DNA of 62,208 nt. It comes from Ectothiorhodospiraceae bacterium. GTDB lineage: Bacteria; Pseudomonadota; Gammaproteobacteria; Nitrococcales; Aquisalimonadaceae. Of the stretch, positions 26,443-35,305 are shown piece after piece. The stretch spans positions 1 to 62,208 of the forward strand of contig PXAT01000048.1 of the NCBI GenBank assembly GCA_003565775.1. The letters run 5' to 3'. A program made the position numbers and the translations under genes. Below the pieces are notes generated by a model that ran no database searches, was not told where the DNA came from, and saw only the letters and a list, made by a program, of their open reading frames with translations. Every line of letters starts with the position of its first letter. The first letter of the stretch is position 1.

Positions 26443-27357
26443 ATGCCGCCGCTGTTCCTGATCGATGCAAGCATCTACATCTTCCGCGCCTGGTTTTCGG
26501 TGGACGAAAGCCTGCGGGATGAAGCCGGTGACCCGGCGAATGCGGTGTACGGTTATGCCCGATTCCTGCTCGATTTCCTCGACGGTACGCGTCCGGCGCA
26601 TGCGCTGGCGGCCTTCGACGAGAGCCTCACCACCTGCTTCCGCAACGACTTCTACCCGGCCTACAAGGCCAATCGGCCGGAGGCGCCCGCTGACCTCAAA
26701 CGGCAGATCGCCTTGTGTCAGGCATTCACCCGGGCGCTCGGTGTGCACACGCTGAGCAGCGCCCGCTTCGAGGCGGATGATCTGATCGGCTCTGCGGCGC
26801 GTCGCTTTCGTCGTGACGGCTTCTGCATGCGTTTCCTGACTGCCGACAAGGATTACGCGCAGTTGCTGGAGCCGGGTGACCGACTCTGGGATGCCGGCGG
26901 TCGACGCAACCTGGACTGCGATGGCGTGCTCGAGAATCTTGGGGTGCGACCGGATCAGATCGCGGATTTCCTGGCCCTCGCCGGAGACAGCGTGGACAAC
27001 ATCCCGGGGGTGCCCGGTATCGGGCCGCGCACCGCCACCGTGCTGCTGCGCGAACTGGACTGTCTGGACGGCATCTACCGCCATCTCGAAGCGGTGCCGG
27101 GGTTGCCGTTGCGCGGTGCTGCGCGGACGGCGCGCCTGCTGGCCGAGCATCGGGATCAGGCTGAGCTGTCGCGGCGACTGGCCACGATTCATTGCGAGGT
27201 GCCGCTGGAATGCGACATCGGCGACATCAGCCTGTCGCCACCGGACAGTGAAGCGCTGCGGCAACTTGCGTTGCCGGCGGGTACACGGCGACGGGCGCTG
27301 GCCTGGATGGAGCGTCGTCGGCCGCGACAAGGGGAGTTGCGCGAGCATGTGGTCTGA
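26443..27357 (+). CDS. xni: 5'-3' exonuclease / flap endonuclease Xni-like
   Basis: The 304-residue protein has the metal-binding core of the FEN/5'-nuclease family, including LFLIDASIYIFRAWF, FDESLTTCFRNDFYPAYKANRP, FEADDLIGSAARRF and LTADKDYAQLL. These precede a helix-3-turn-helix DNA clamp, DSVDNIPGVPGIGPRTATVLLRE. It is a stand-alone nuclease like ExoIX and the N-terminal domain of Pol I. I took the ATG at MPPLFLID because earlier in-frame codons come from the repeat. No ribosome binding site is visible before it. It overlaps the next gene by 11 bases. Confidence 0.85.
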   Translation: MPPLFLIDASIYIFRAWFSVDESLRDEAGDPANAVYGYARFLLDFLDGTRPAHALAAFDESLTTCFRNDFYPAYKANRPEAPADLKRQIALCQAFTRALGVHTLSSARFEADDLIGSAARRFRRDGFCMRFLTADKDYAQLLEPGDRLWDAGGRRNLDCDGVLENLGVRPDQIADFLALAGDSVDNIPGVPGIGPRTATVLLRELDCLDGIYRHLEAVPGLPLRGAARTARLLAEHRDQAELSRRLATIHCEVPLECDIGDISLSPPDSEALRQLALPAGTRRRALAWMERRRPRQGELREHVV

Positions 27358-28216
27358 GATCGAGGCGGCGATAGGCGATGCCCTGGGTGCCGAATTCCGG
27401 CCAGGGCGTCCGACACCGGTTTCCGGGGGCAGCATCAATGCCGCCTGGCGCCTGGAGGATGGCAATCGTGCGGTATTCGTCAAAACGAACCGGCGTGCCG
27501 CTCTGGCCATGTTCGAGGCCGAGGCGGAAGGCCTTGCCGAGCTGGGCAACGCCGACGCGGTGAGATACCCGGCGGCGTTGTGTACCGGCATTGCCGACGG
27601 ACACAGCTTTATCGCGATGGACTGGATCACCCTGCGGGGGCGCGGCGACTGGGCGGCATTGGGCGAGGGTCTGGCGCAGCAGCACGCCAGGGCGGCCGAT
27701 GCCCATGGCTGGCATCGGGACAACACCATCGGCTCGACGCTGCAGCCGAACGCGCGAGACAGTGACTGGGTCCGGTTCTTTGCCGACCAGCGCCTCGGGC
27801 ACCAGCTGGATCTGGCGGAGCAGGCCGGCGGCCGCGCACTGCTGGACAGCGGTCGACGCTTGCAGCACGGGCTGGCTCCGCTGTTCGATGATTACGCGCC
27901 GACGCCGTCACTGTTGCATGGTGATCTGTGGTCGGGGAATGTCGCCTTCGACGATATCGGGTCGCCGGTGCTGTTCGACCCCGCAACCCACTACGGCGAC
28001 CGCGAGAGCGATCTCGCCATGAGCGAACTGTTCGGCCGCTTTCCGGCGGACTTCTATGCCGCTTATGACAACGCCTGGCCGCTCCATCCCGATTACGCGA
28101 TACGCCGCGACCTCTATCAGCTGTACCACGTGCTCAATCACGGCAATCTGTTCGGCGGTGGCTATTTCCGGCAGGCCGAGGGGATGATCGGGAAGCTGCT
28201 GGCGGAGATTCGATGA
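27347..28216 (+). CDS. Fructosamine kinase family protein
   Basis: The 289-residue kinase of the fructosamine/ketosamine-3-kinase family has GGSINAAWRLEDG near the N-terminus, the ATP-anchoring lysine in AVFVKTNRR, the catalytic loop LLHGDLWSGNVAF and a metal-binding Asp in LFDPATHYGDRESDLAM. Family members phosphorylate Amadori products and ribulosamines on glycated proteins so they are removed. The ATG overlaps the end of xni and has AGGGGAG upstream. Its stop codon sits at the tip of a perfect hairpin. Confidence 0.9.
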   Translation: MWSEIEAAIGDALGAEFRPGRPTPVSGGSINAAWRLEDGNRAVFVKTNRRAALAMFEAEAEGLAELGNADAVRYPAALCTGIADGHSFIAMDWITLRGRGDWAALGEGLAQQHARAADAHGWHRDNTIGSTLQPNARDSDWVRFFADQRLGHQLDLAEQAGGRALLDSGRRLQHGLAPLFDDYAPTPSLLHGDLWSGNVAFDDIGSPVLFDPATHYGDRESDLAMSELFGRFPADFYAAYDNAWPLHPDYAIRRDLYQLYHVLNHGNLFGGGYFRQAEGMIGKLLAEIR

Positions 28217-28225
28217 AATCGAATC
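28207..28225 (+). terminator. Stop-codon-embedding hairpin
   Basis: GATTCGAT, loop GAA, ATCGAATC forms a perfect 8-bp stem. The TGA stop of the kinase gene spans the last base of the left arm and the loop. No T-tract follows; degenerate GGTTC repeats do. Confidence 0.6.
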
Positions 28226-28280
28226 GGTTCCAGGTTCAAAGAGGGGGGCTCCCTCCACCTGAAACCCTGAACTTTGAACC
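28226..28280. repeat. Convergent-junction GGTTCAAGG repeat, copy 2
   Basis: GGTTCCAGGTTCAAAG on the left is mirrored by CTGAACTTTGAACC on the right, around a GAGGG/CCCTC mini-hairpin. It fills the gap between the convergent kinase gene and mlaA and shares its layout with 13366-13462. Confidence 0.6.
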
Positions 28281-28295
28281 CACGCCTCCGGCGCG

Positions 28296-29045
28296 CTACC
28301 AGTCTTCCAGCTCGTCGAACAGATCGGCCTCCGGGGCTTCGCCCTCGAAAATGATGTTGTTGCGGTAGCGGCGGTAGGCCGAGCGGGTGAATGCGTATTC
28401 ATCCAGGGCCGCTTCGCTCCTGAAGCGCGCGGCGGTATCCAGGCGGGCCCGGGTATTGATGGCTTCCAGTGCGTAGAAAGGCAGCACGATGGTCCAGCCG
28501 CCGAGGTAGGTGATCACGTTGGTTGCCGTGCTCACCGGAATGTCGTGCACGTCACGCGTATTGCTGGGGCCGAGAATCGGTACCTCGAGGTGCGCGCCCT
28601 CGGAGACGCCCCAGCCGGCCAGGGTCTTGCCGAAGTCTTCGCTGTTCCGCTCGAGTCCGACATGCCGTGCGACATCGAACAGGCCGAGCACCCCGACCGT
28701 GGAGTTGATCAGGAAGCGGCCGGTGTCACGGCCACTCTGGGTCCATTCACCCTGAAACACACCGTTGACGATGGTGCCGGGGTAGCGGGCGTTGTCGAAG
28801 AAGTTGGTCACCCCGTCGCGCACGAATTCCGGTGTGACCCGGACATAGCCTCGCGCCAGCGGGCTGGCGATAAACCGGTCCAGCCGCTGGTTGACGTTGT
28901 AGATACCACGGTTCATCGGCTCCAGCGGGTCGTAGACCTCGTCTTTCGGGGTCGGTGGTGTGCCGGCGCAGGCGCTGACCAGAAACAGCGCCGACACGAT
29001 CAGCAGCAGGCGAATCCCCAGGGCGGTCGGACCGTATGCAGTCAT
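28296..29045 (-). CDS. mlaA: Phospholipid-binding lipoprotein MlaA
   Basis: The 249-residue lipoprotein has a lipobox LVSAC with the acylated Cys at 26. It also has the MlaA signatures YDPLEPMNRGIYNVNQRLDRF and LNSTVGVLGLFD-like text (FLINSTVGVLGLFDVARHVGL). MlaA in the outer membrane removes mislocalised phospholipids from the outer leaflet and passes them to the periplasmic MlaC. Its start overlaps the upstream squalene synthase stop by four bases. None of the inner-membrane mla genes is in the window. Confidence 0.94.
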   Translation of the reverse strand: MTAYGPTALGIRLLLIVSALFLVSACAGTPPTPKDEVYDPLEPMNRGIYNVNQRLDRFIASPLARGYVRVTPEFVRDGVTNFFDNARYPGTIVNGVFQGEWTQSGRDTGRFLINSTVGVLGLFDVARHVGLERNSEDFGKTLAGWGVSEGAHLEVPILGPSNTRDVHDIPVSTATNVITYLGGWTIVLPFYALEAINTRARLDTAARFRSEAALDEYAFTRSAYRRYRNNIIFEGEAPEADLFDELEDW

Positions 29046-30097
29046 GCATGACTCTCCTCGGCGCGTAACTGGCCGATTTCTTTTTCTTGGACGCTGGGCA
29101 GCCGACGACTGCCCAGGCGGAACGAACTTCGCAACAGGGTATCGCTGCCTGCCGAGAGGTTACATGTGGCGATGATCAGGCGCAGGCGCCGCCGCGAAAT
29201 CTTGACCTGGTCGCCGGCGGTATAGCCCGGATTGTCGGCAATGTTGCGCAGGGTGCAGAGCGCCATGCCGATGGCCCAGCTGCAGAACCGGCGAATGCCC
29301 ACCTGAGACGTCGGGATGCGCAGCGTATAGTCCCGCGCCAGTTGCAGATGTCGATATGCGACCGCCACCAGAAAGCGGATGCCCTCGCGGTAGCCGGGAT
29401 GATCCTGCCAGTGATGTGTCCGTCTCAGGTCGGCGCCATGATCCTCGAAGACATCGCGTGGCAGCCAGCATATGCCGCGCTTCCGGTCATCCCAGACATC
29501 CTTGAGGATATTGGTCATCTGCAGACCCTGGCCGAAGGCCAGAGACAGCCGCCGCAGGTCGTCGCGCTGCCGGCCGATCCGTGGATCGGCATCGGCAAAC
29601 AGGCGGGTCAGCATTTCGCCGACGCAACCGGCCACCACGTAACAGTAGTCGCGCAGGCATCCACTGTCCGGCAAGCCGTGGGGATTCTTGAGGCGCTCGA
29701 AATCGGCCATGCCGTTACACATCGTGGTCACGCAGTCGCGCAACGCCGCCTGCTGGTCCGGCGGCAACTCGCCGAATGCCCGCAGCACACCGGGTGTCTC
29801 GATGATGAGTTCCCGTTCCAGCGGATCGCGGACCAGGCCGGTGTTCAGCAGCGCGTCGGCAAAGCTGCCGGCCGCCGAGGCATCGTCCAGCGCCATCAGC
29901 AGACGCTGGTAATGGGCATCCTTGTCATCGACGGCCATCGTCGTGCTGTCTTCCACGGTGTCGGCGATCCGGCACAACAGGTAGGCGTTGCTGATCGCCG
30001 GGCGCAGTTCCAGCGGCAGTTGCGGGATGGTCAGCGCGAAGGTGCGGGAGACGCCGGGCAGCAGGCGATCCTGAAGTGCGAGCGATGCCGGCGTCAT
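29042..30097 (-). CDS. Squalene/phytoene synthase family protein (likely squalene synthase)
   Basis: The 351-residue protein has both aspartate-rich motifs of trans-head-to-head prenyl synthases, D46TVED50 and the second motif in FGQGLQMTNILKDVWDD. YCYVVAGCVGEMLTRLF resembles squalene synthases more than phytoene synthases. It probably condenses two farnesyl diphosphates into squalene, a precursor of hopanoids or a membrane lipid in its own right. It is translationally coupled on both sides (ATGA overlaps with the reductase and with mlaA). Which product it makes cannot be settled here. Confidence 0.85.
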   Translation of the reverse strand: MTPASLALQDRLLPGVSRTFALTIPQLPLELRPAISNAYLLCRIADTVEDSTTMAVDDKDAHYQRLLMALDDASAAGSFADALLNTGLVRDPLERELIIETPGVLRAFGELPPDQQAALRDCVTTMCNGMADFERLKNPHGLPDSGCLRDYCYVVAGCVGEMLTRLFADADPRIGRQRDDLRRLSLAFGQGLQMTNILKDVWDDRKRGICWLPRDVFEDHGADLRRTHHWQDHPGYREGIRFLVAVAYRHLQLARDYTLRIPTSQVGIRRFCSWAIGMALCTLRNIADNPGYTAGDQVKISRRRLRLIIATCNLSAGSDTLLRSSFRLGSRRLPSVQEKEIGQLRAEESHA

Positions 30098-31125
30098 GTG
30101 CGTGTTTGCGTGTCGGCCGCGGGTTCGAATGCGTCCGAGAACAGGCGCTCCGGATCCAGGCCGTGGCGTTCGAAGTCACGACGGGCGACAGCGATCATCC
30201 CCGGCGGGCCGGCCATGTAGACATCAAAGCCGGACAGATCCGGGTAATCGGCCAGCAGCATGTTGTGGACCAGGCCGACACGTCCCTCCCAGAGGTCATC
30301 CTTCTCCGGCTCCGACAGGCAGGGGGTGTAATGGAAGTTGGGGTGTTCCAGTCGCCAGTGTGTCGGCAGCTGATGCAGGTACAGGTCGCGCCGCGTACGG
30401 GCGCCCCAGTAAAGATGCAGTCGGCGGTCCGTGCCGGTCGCGAAGGCATGTTCGAGAATGCCCTTGATCGGTGCGAAGCCGGTGCCGCCGGCGACAAACA
30501 GCGCCGGGCGTTCGCTGTCCTCACGCAGATAGAACTGGCCGAAGGGTCCTTCCAGCCGCAGCAATGCCTTTTCCTGCATGTCGCCGAAAACCTGGCCGCT
30601 GAAGGCGCCGTTCCCCACGTCCCGGACATGCAGTTCCAGCAAGGCATCGTCGTGCGGCGGGTTGGCCAGCGAATAGCTGCGCCGGCGACCATCACGCAAC
30701 AGGATGTCCACGTACTGGCCGGCGAGAAACTGCAATCGGTCCTGGTCCGGCAGTTTCAGGGCCAGTCGCATGACGTCGTGATTGAGCGGTTCCATTTCCA
30801 CCACGCGACAGGGCAGCTTGCGCGGCGCGATGTCCACGGTATCGCGTACTTCCCGCACCTCGATCACCAGATCGCCGGTCGGCTCTGCCAGGCAGAAAAG
30901 CGCCTGTCCGACCGCGTCTTCCTTTTCGTCCAGTGCCTCGGGCAGCTCATCGCCCGGGTAACGGATGCTGCCCTCGACCACCTTGCCCATGCAGGTGGTG
31001 CACGTGCCGCCGCGACAGCTGTAGGGGATGGCCAGGCCATGACGCAGCGAGGCTGCGAGCACGGACTCGCCGGGTTCGGCCGTGAACTCGTGGCCGCTCG
31101 GTTCAATACGGATGCGATAGCTCAT
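30094..31125 (-). CDS. 2Fe-2S ferredoxin-type flavin reductase (AscD/CDP-deoxyglucoseen reductase-like)
   Basis: The 343-residue protein has an N-terminal plant-type 2Fe-2S domain (CRGGTCTTC plus a distal Cys in LFCLAE), then an FAD domain (RRRSYSLANPP). A NAD(P) domain follows (FVAGGTGFAPIKGILEHA and VYMAGPPGMI). Annotation pipelines often call such proteins CDP-6-deoxy-delta-3,4-glucoseen reductase, but the operon with squalene synthase gives no sugar-pathway context. It more likely supplies electrons to an unidentified partner. The ATG start is the one before MSYRIRIEPSGHEF, not in-frame codons in the adjacent repeat. Confidence 0.87.
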   Translation of the reverse strand: MSYRIRIEPSGHEFTAEPGESVLAASLRHGLAIPYSCRGGTCTTCMGKVVEGSIRYPGDELPEALDEKEDAVGQALFCLAEPTGDLVIEVREVRDTVDIAPRKLPCRVVEMEPLNHDVMRLALKLPDQDRLQFLAGQYVDILLRDGRRRSYSLANPPHDDALLELHVRDVGNGAFSGQVFGDMQEKALLRLEGPFGQFYLREDSERPALFVAGGTGFAPIKGILEHAFATGTDRRLHLYWGARTRRDLYLHQLPTHWRLEHPNFHYTPCLSEPEKDDLWEGRVGLVHNMLLADYPDLSGFDVYMAGPPGMIAVARRDFERHGLDPERLFSDAFEPAADTQTRT

Positions 31126-31156
31126 ATCGGCATTGTCGCTGATTTCCGCATCGGGT

Positions 31157-31397
31157 TTAAGGAAACACTGATTTATCCCCCGTCCGCGCCCGAGACCGGT
31201 TTCGGTCAGCTGGCAACGGCGCTCGGTTCTAGTGCCAATCTCACCGTGTGGTGCCCTGCCGGGGTAAGGCATTCCCTCTCCGGCATCCGGCATCCGGCCG
31301 ATCGGTATCGAGGCCCGAAACGCGCGCGGCCGGGCTGGGTGTCGAAGTCCAATCTTGAGCTGCGTTTTCCGCGACTGCGCCGCTGCGCAGTGCGCTT
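31157..31397 (+). repeat. Dispersed TIR element, copy 5 (degraded)
   Basis: It starts with the intact terminus TTAAGGAAACACTGATTTAT and the CGCCCGAGACCGGTT segment. The core then diverges (GCATTCCCTCTCCGGCATCC relates it to copy 2) and the far terminus cannot be recognised. It fills the 272-base gap between the reductase and the BNR lipoprotein gene, and no gene is seen in it. Confidence 0.65.
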
Positions 31398-32567
31398 TCA
31401 GTCGTTCAGCAATGCCATGCGCCAGAGGCGCTGACCATCCTCCCCCCGTTCGGTCCAGAAGACCTGCTGGCCATGGCTGGTCGCGGTCAGCAGTGGATGG
31501 CTTGCTGCCGCACCGGATCCTGCCAGCACGGATTCCCGCCACTGGTCGTCCACATGGCGGGCCAGATGGATTTCGCCTCCATCGTCCCAGGCGGCCAGGA
31601 GCTTATTGTCGTGGGTTCCGGTCAACGCCGGGTTGCCGGCGCCGCGATCGCCCAGCCGCCGCGGACCGGACCATGCGGCGCCGTCTTCCAGCGGCGTGTG
31701 CAGAGCGTAAATTCCTTCGTGGTCCTCGTGGCCGGTCCACACCACGGCATGCAGTTGCGGCATTCCCACCGACCGGACCGCCAGATCTCCTCCCACATGC
31801 GGGCAGGCATCCACCCGCCAGTCGAAACCGCCGACTGCGCCCCGCTTCTGCCAGGATCGGCCGCCATCGGAAGAAGCGCTCATCGCCATGTCTCGCGGGT
31901 CCAGCGCGCGATAAAGAAGTCGGACCTCATCGCCAGCCGTGATCAGGGTATTCCAGCAGCATTCACAGGTGGCTGCGTCCAGAGTATGTGTCGGCCCCCA
32001 GTTGTCAGACCCGTCCTGGCGGGCGTAGCGCAGACCCTGCCTGCCATCGCGCATGTCGAGCCAGGCCAGGTGGAAGCTGCCCTCCGAATCCGCATGCAGG
32101 GCGAAAAAGCCATGTGCGGGACTGTCTTCGATGGTGGCGGGGGCAGGCGCCGCCGCCCAGCTGCGACCGCCGTCGTCCGAGGCGGCCAGCACCATGGGTC
32201 CGCTGTCGGCAAAGCCGTCGCCCCGGGTCTGCCAGATGACGCGGATACGGTCATCGTGGACTGCAATGCGGATGTCGTTGCTGCGGTGTACCCGGTCGGG
32301 CGGTGCCTGCCCGGTATCGATGGCCACGGGACCACGCCAACTCCGGCCGCCGTCGCTGCTCTGACTGTGCATGGCGCGAACGCGGTCGTCCGACCGTTGC
32401 TCGACCCAGACCGCATGGACCACGTCATCGCGCGCGGTGACCCCCAGGCTGACGACGTCATGCGCGGTCGGTGCGCTGGTCTCGTGTTCCGCCTGAGAGA
32501 CCGGCTCGCCGCCGCAGGCCGACAGCAGCAGCGCCGGCAGTAAGGCAAACACTCTTACCAGTCCCAT
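31398..32567 (-). CDS. BNR-repeat (sialidase-fold) lipoprotein
   Basis: The 389-residue protein is a predicted lipoprotein (LLLSAC, Cys18). It has at least three Asp-box repeats (SSDGGRSW, SDDGGRSW, SSDGGRSW) diagnostic of a six-bladed sialidase-like propeller. It lacks the arginine triad arrangement and FRIP motif I would expect of a true sialidase, so an enzymatic role is doubtful. A C201-E-C203-C204-W motif is unusual in this fold and could bind metal. It overlaps the TonB receptor gene by 13 bases. Confidence 0.8.
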   Translation of the reverse strand: MGLVRVFALLPALLLSACGGEPVSQAEHETSAPTAHDVVSLGVTARDDVVHAVWVEQRSDDRVRAMHSQSSDGGRSWRGPVAIDTGQAPPDRVHRSNDIRIAVHDDRIRVIWQTRGDGFADSGPMVLAASDDGGRSWAAAPAPATIEDSPAHGFFALHADSEGSFHLAWLDMRDGRQGLRYARQDGSDNWGPTHTLDAATCECCWNTLITAGDEVRLLYRALDPRDMAMSASSDGGRSWQKRGAVGGFDWRVDACPHVGGDLAVRSVGMPQLHAVVWTGHEDHEGIYALHTPLEDGAAWSGPRRLGDRGAGNPALTGTHDNKLLAAWDDGGEIHLARHVDDQWRESVLAGSGAAASHPLLTATSHGQQVFWTERGEDGQRLWRMALLND

Positions 32568-34600
32568 TGCACACCTCCATAGACGGATCGCGGGCTACCG
32601 GGGTTGTAGACGCGACTGGACGCGTCCGCACGGGCGACGATGCCGGTGGTGGCGGCATGCCGTCGGTCGGTCAGGTTGCGACCGTCGAGGAACAGTCGCC
32701 AGCCCTTGCCGGAGTCGAAGCCCGCGCGCAGCCCGAACAGGACGTAGGCCGAAGCCGTCTCGGTATTGGCGAAATCGACGGGTGTGCGACTGCTGACGGC
32801 CAGCACTGGCCCGGCATGAAAACCATTGCCCGCTCGGTAGATGGCCTCCAGTTGACCGACATGCCGGGGCAGACCCGGGATGCGGTTGCCGCCCCAGAGC
32901 GGATCGCGGCGGAAGCGGAAGTCGTTCAGCGTGTAACTCAGTCCCAGTTCCAGCGCGTCATCCGGACGATTCAGTGCCCCCAGATCCTGACGCCAGCGAC
33001 CGCCAAGTTCGATGCCCTGGTGGATGCTGCGGTCGGCGTTGCCGGTCAGGGTGTCGCCGGGGTTGGCCGGATCCTCGACCAGCAGGATCTCGTTGCGCAG
33101 CCAGGCACGGTAGACCACCACTTCCCACTCCAGGTCGGGTCTGTCGCCGCGCAGCCCGAGCTCGGCGGTATCGGCCCGTTGCTGCCTTACCAGTTCACCG
33201 TCCTCGCTGATCAGTTCGCCGTTAATCGGCGGTTCCAGACTGCGACTCAGGTTGCTGAACGCCTGCACCCCCGGCATTAGCTCGTGAATCAGGCCGATCC
33301 GCGGGCTCGCGCCGCGATAGATGCGTCGGCCTTCGGGCGCGTTGGCCGTCCGGACGTCCTCCTCGCGATCGGCCCAGCTGAGTTGCAGGCTGGTTACCAG
33401 GCGTGTTGCCGGGCCGATGGCAAGGCTGTTGTCGGCATACACTTCGACCGTCGCGGCGCTGTTGTTGCGGCGGGTCACGGCACCGGTAAAGCGGTTCTCC
33501 TGCGTGGCGCGTTCGCGTCCGGTCACCGCGAGACCGCCCCAGGTGAAGCGGGTGTCCATGCCCAGTAGCGAGCCATGCACCACGTGACGCAGGCTGAGAC
33601 CGATGTCCTGCTGACTGCTGTCGATCTCCGCGAACGGCAACGGATGGTCCATGCGCAGATCCTGGACGAAGGTGCCGACTTGCAACTGATCCTCGGCGCG
33701 CAGGCGGATGCCGTGCTGGATCGCCAGTCGGGCAAGCGTCAGATCGCGGGCTGCGTCGACGTCGCGGAACGCCGGGTCGGCCTGGCGCGGATCGTCGCGG
33801 AACTCCTGCCGGGTCAGGGAGCCCGGCAGGTCGAGACGACTGTCCTGCAGGTCGAGATGGATACGGGTCTGGCGCCGCTCGTCATGCTGGATGCCGGTGT
33901 TGCCATAGAAGCGCAGGCTCTGCTGGGCGGACTGGCTGCGAAAACCGTCCTCGCGGCTCAGGCTGAGGGCGGCAACGCCATCCAGATCAGAGGCGCCATT
34001 CCAGGCGCCGCGGGCCTGAGCCCGGGCGTAGCCGAAGGAGCCGGCTTCGGCACGCAGCGTTCGTGGCGCCACGCTGTAGCCGGTGGGTGACGTCAGGTTG
34101 ATCGCCCCGCCCAGGGTAGAGGCACCCCAACCGAGCGCATTGGCGCCCCGATAGACGCTGATGTGTTCGGCACTCAGCGGGTCGATGAGCTGGGTACGCG
34201 TGTTGCCGTCGGCTTCCGTCATGGGCAAGCCGTCACGCAACAGGCGGATGCCCCGGGTATTGAAGGTTCGCGAGATGCCCGAGCCGCGAATCGACAGGCG
34301 CAGTTCATCGGCGCCGAATCGGGAGCGTGCGAATACGCCGGGGGCGTCGTCCAGCACATCGGCCAGATTGGCGGCTCGGCCCCGGCGAATACGGGCTTCG
34401 TCGATCAGGGTGGTACCGCCCGGGATTCTGCGCAATTCGTCGGCCGCCTGCTCGGCGCTGGGCCGGGTGCTGACAGGCGCACGGTCGACCACATCGATCG
34501 GCGCCAGCGTCATGCGGGACGGGGTCTCGGCGGCCGCCAGGGCCGGGGTCGTCAGCCACGGCAGCACGGTCGCGGCCAACAAGGTTGGTTTCCAGCGCAT
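32555..34600 (-). CDS. TonB-dependent outer-membrane receptor
   Basis: The 681-residue protein has a signal peptide ending near TTPALAAAE, then a plug domain with GGTTLIDEARIRRGRAANLADVLDDAPGVF and RLSIRGSG. A 22-stranded barrel follows, ending in an aromatic residue (YGGVQWDW). Such receptors bring scarce metal chelates, haem, cobalamin or other ligands through the outer membrane using TonB. The neighbours, a His/Cys-rich DUF2946 protein and a lipoprotein with a CxCC motif, point to a metal, with copper or zinc the best guess. No TonB-ExbBD genes are in the window. Confidence 0.9.
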   Translation of the reverse strand: MRWKPTLLAATVLPWLTTPALAAAETPSRMTLAPIDVVDRAPVSTRPSAEQAADELRRIPGGTTLIDEARIRRGRAANLADVLDDAPGVFARSRFGADELRLSIRGSGISRTFNTRGIRLLRDGLPMTEADGNTRTQLIDPLSAEHISVYRGANALGWGASTLGGAINLTSPTGYSVAPRTLRAEAGSFGYARAQARGAWNGASDLDGVAALSLSREDGFRSQSAQQSLRFYGNTGIQHDERRQTRIHLDLQDSRLDLPGSLTRQEFRDDPRQADPAFRDVDAARDLTLARLAIQHGIRLRAEDQLQVGTFVQDLRMDHPLPFAEIDSSQQDIGLSLRHVVHGSLLGMDTRFTWGGLAVTGRERATQENRFTGAVTRRNNSAATVEVYADNSLAIGPATRLVTSLQLSWADREEDVRTANAPEGRRIYRGASPRIGLIHELMPGVQAFSNLSRSLEPPINGELISEDGELVRQQRADTAELGLRGDRPDLEWEVVVYRAWLRNEILLVEDPANPGDTLTGNADRSIHQGIELGGRWRQDLGALNRPDDALELGLSYTLNDFRFRRDPLWGGNRIPGLPRHVGQLEAIYRAGNGFHAGPVLAVSSRTPVDFANTETASAYVLFGLRAGFDSGKGWRLFLDGRNLTDRRHAATTGIVARADASSRVYNPGSPRSVYGGVQWDW

Positions 34601-34737
34601 GGTTTCCTTCCTGTCTGAAATACACGCACGCCGCCGGCTGCATCGGGCAGCGGCGGGAATGGTCGGGTGCGGAGATCACTGGCGCCAGAGCCGCGCCGCT
34701 CGGGGAGCGGTGCAGTGGCCATGGTCGTGATCAGAGC

Positions 34738-35154
34738 TCAGGCCAGGGGCGGGCCGTGTTTCAGAGGGCGCAGGAAGGGGGTTTCGGTGACGTCTACTGA
34801 CAGATCGAATCCAATGGAAGGCCGGAGGTGTGCCGCTGCCAGGGCCGGCGGGACGCCAGGGGGAGGCGCGGCGTTCGCCTCGCTCAGCTTGCCGCAGGTG
34901 CAATCGCAGCAGATCGGCATTGGTGTGGCGTCATGCGAGGCATGATCGTGATGCGCATGGGAGGACGCATGGTCATGGGCTGCATGATCACCGCCATGCT
35001 CAGCCTGCTCATGGCCCGTAGCCGCGTCACACAGGCCGGGCAGGGCCATCATCAGCCGGTGCTCGGCATGCGCCAGCGGCTGCAGGACAAAGGCCAGCGC
35101 TGCCAGCAACAGACAGGTCAGAGACAAACGGCGGAGGCGGGCAAGACGCTTCAT
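34738..35154 (-). CDS. His/Cys-rich exported protein (DUF2946-like)
   Basis: The 138-residue protein has an N-terminal hydrophobic signal or anchor (about 10-30) and a striking His-rich segment (about 48-74, many H, D and A). A CCDCTC cluster at residues 82-87 follows. This is the DUF2946 layout often seen beside TonB-dependent metal receptors. It is probably a periplasmic metal-binding or sensing protein. It heads the operon; the receptor follows after a 137-base gap. A TATAAT-like hexamer lies about nine bases before the ATG on the minus strand. Confidence 0.75.
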   Translation of the reverse strand: MKRLARLRRLSLTCLLLAALAFVLQPLAHAEHRLMMALPGLCDAATGHEQAEHGGDHAAHDHASSHAHHDHASHDATPMPICCDCTCGKLSEANAAPPPGVPPALAAAHLRPSIGFDLSVDVTETPFLRPLKHGPPLA

Positions 35155-35305
35155 GGCAACCGATTATAGCGCTGCATCACAGCACGGTTTCAGGTTTGAT
35201 TTTTTACCTTTTATAACAGATACTTGAGAACATCTAGCCTCTTCCCATCGCTCAGAGGGTTGGACTCCTACCGCGGGGCGCCGGGCGCATGGTGCTTCGC
35301 ATCCT

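Noticed and set aside
35155-35305. Zur box upstream of the DUF2946 gene
   Set aside because: Only one half (TGTTATA) matches on the minus strand and no inverted partner is found.
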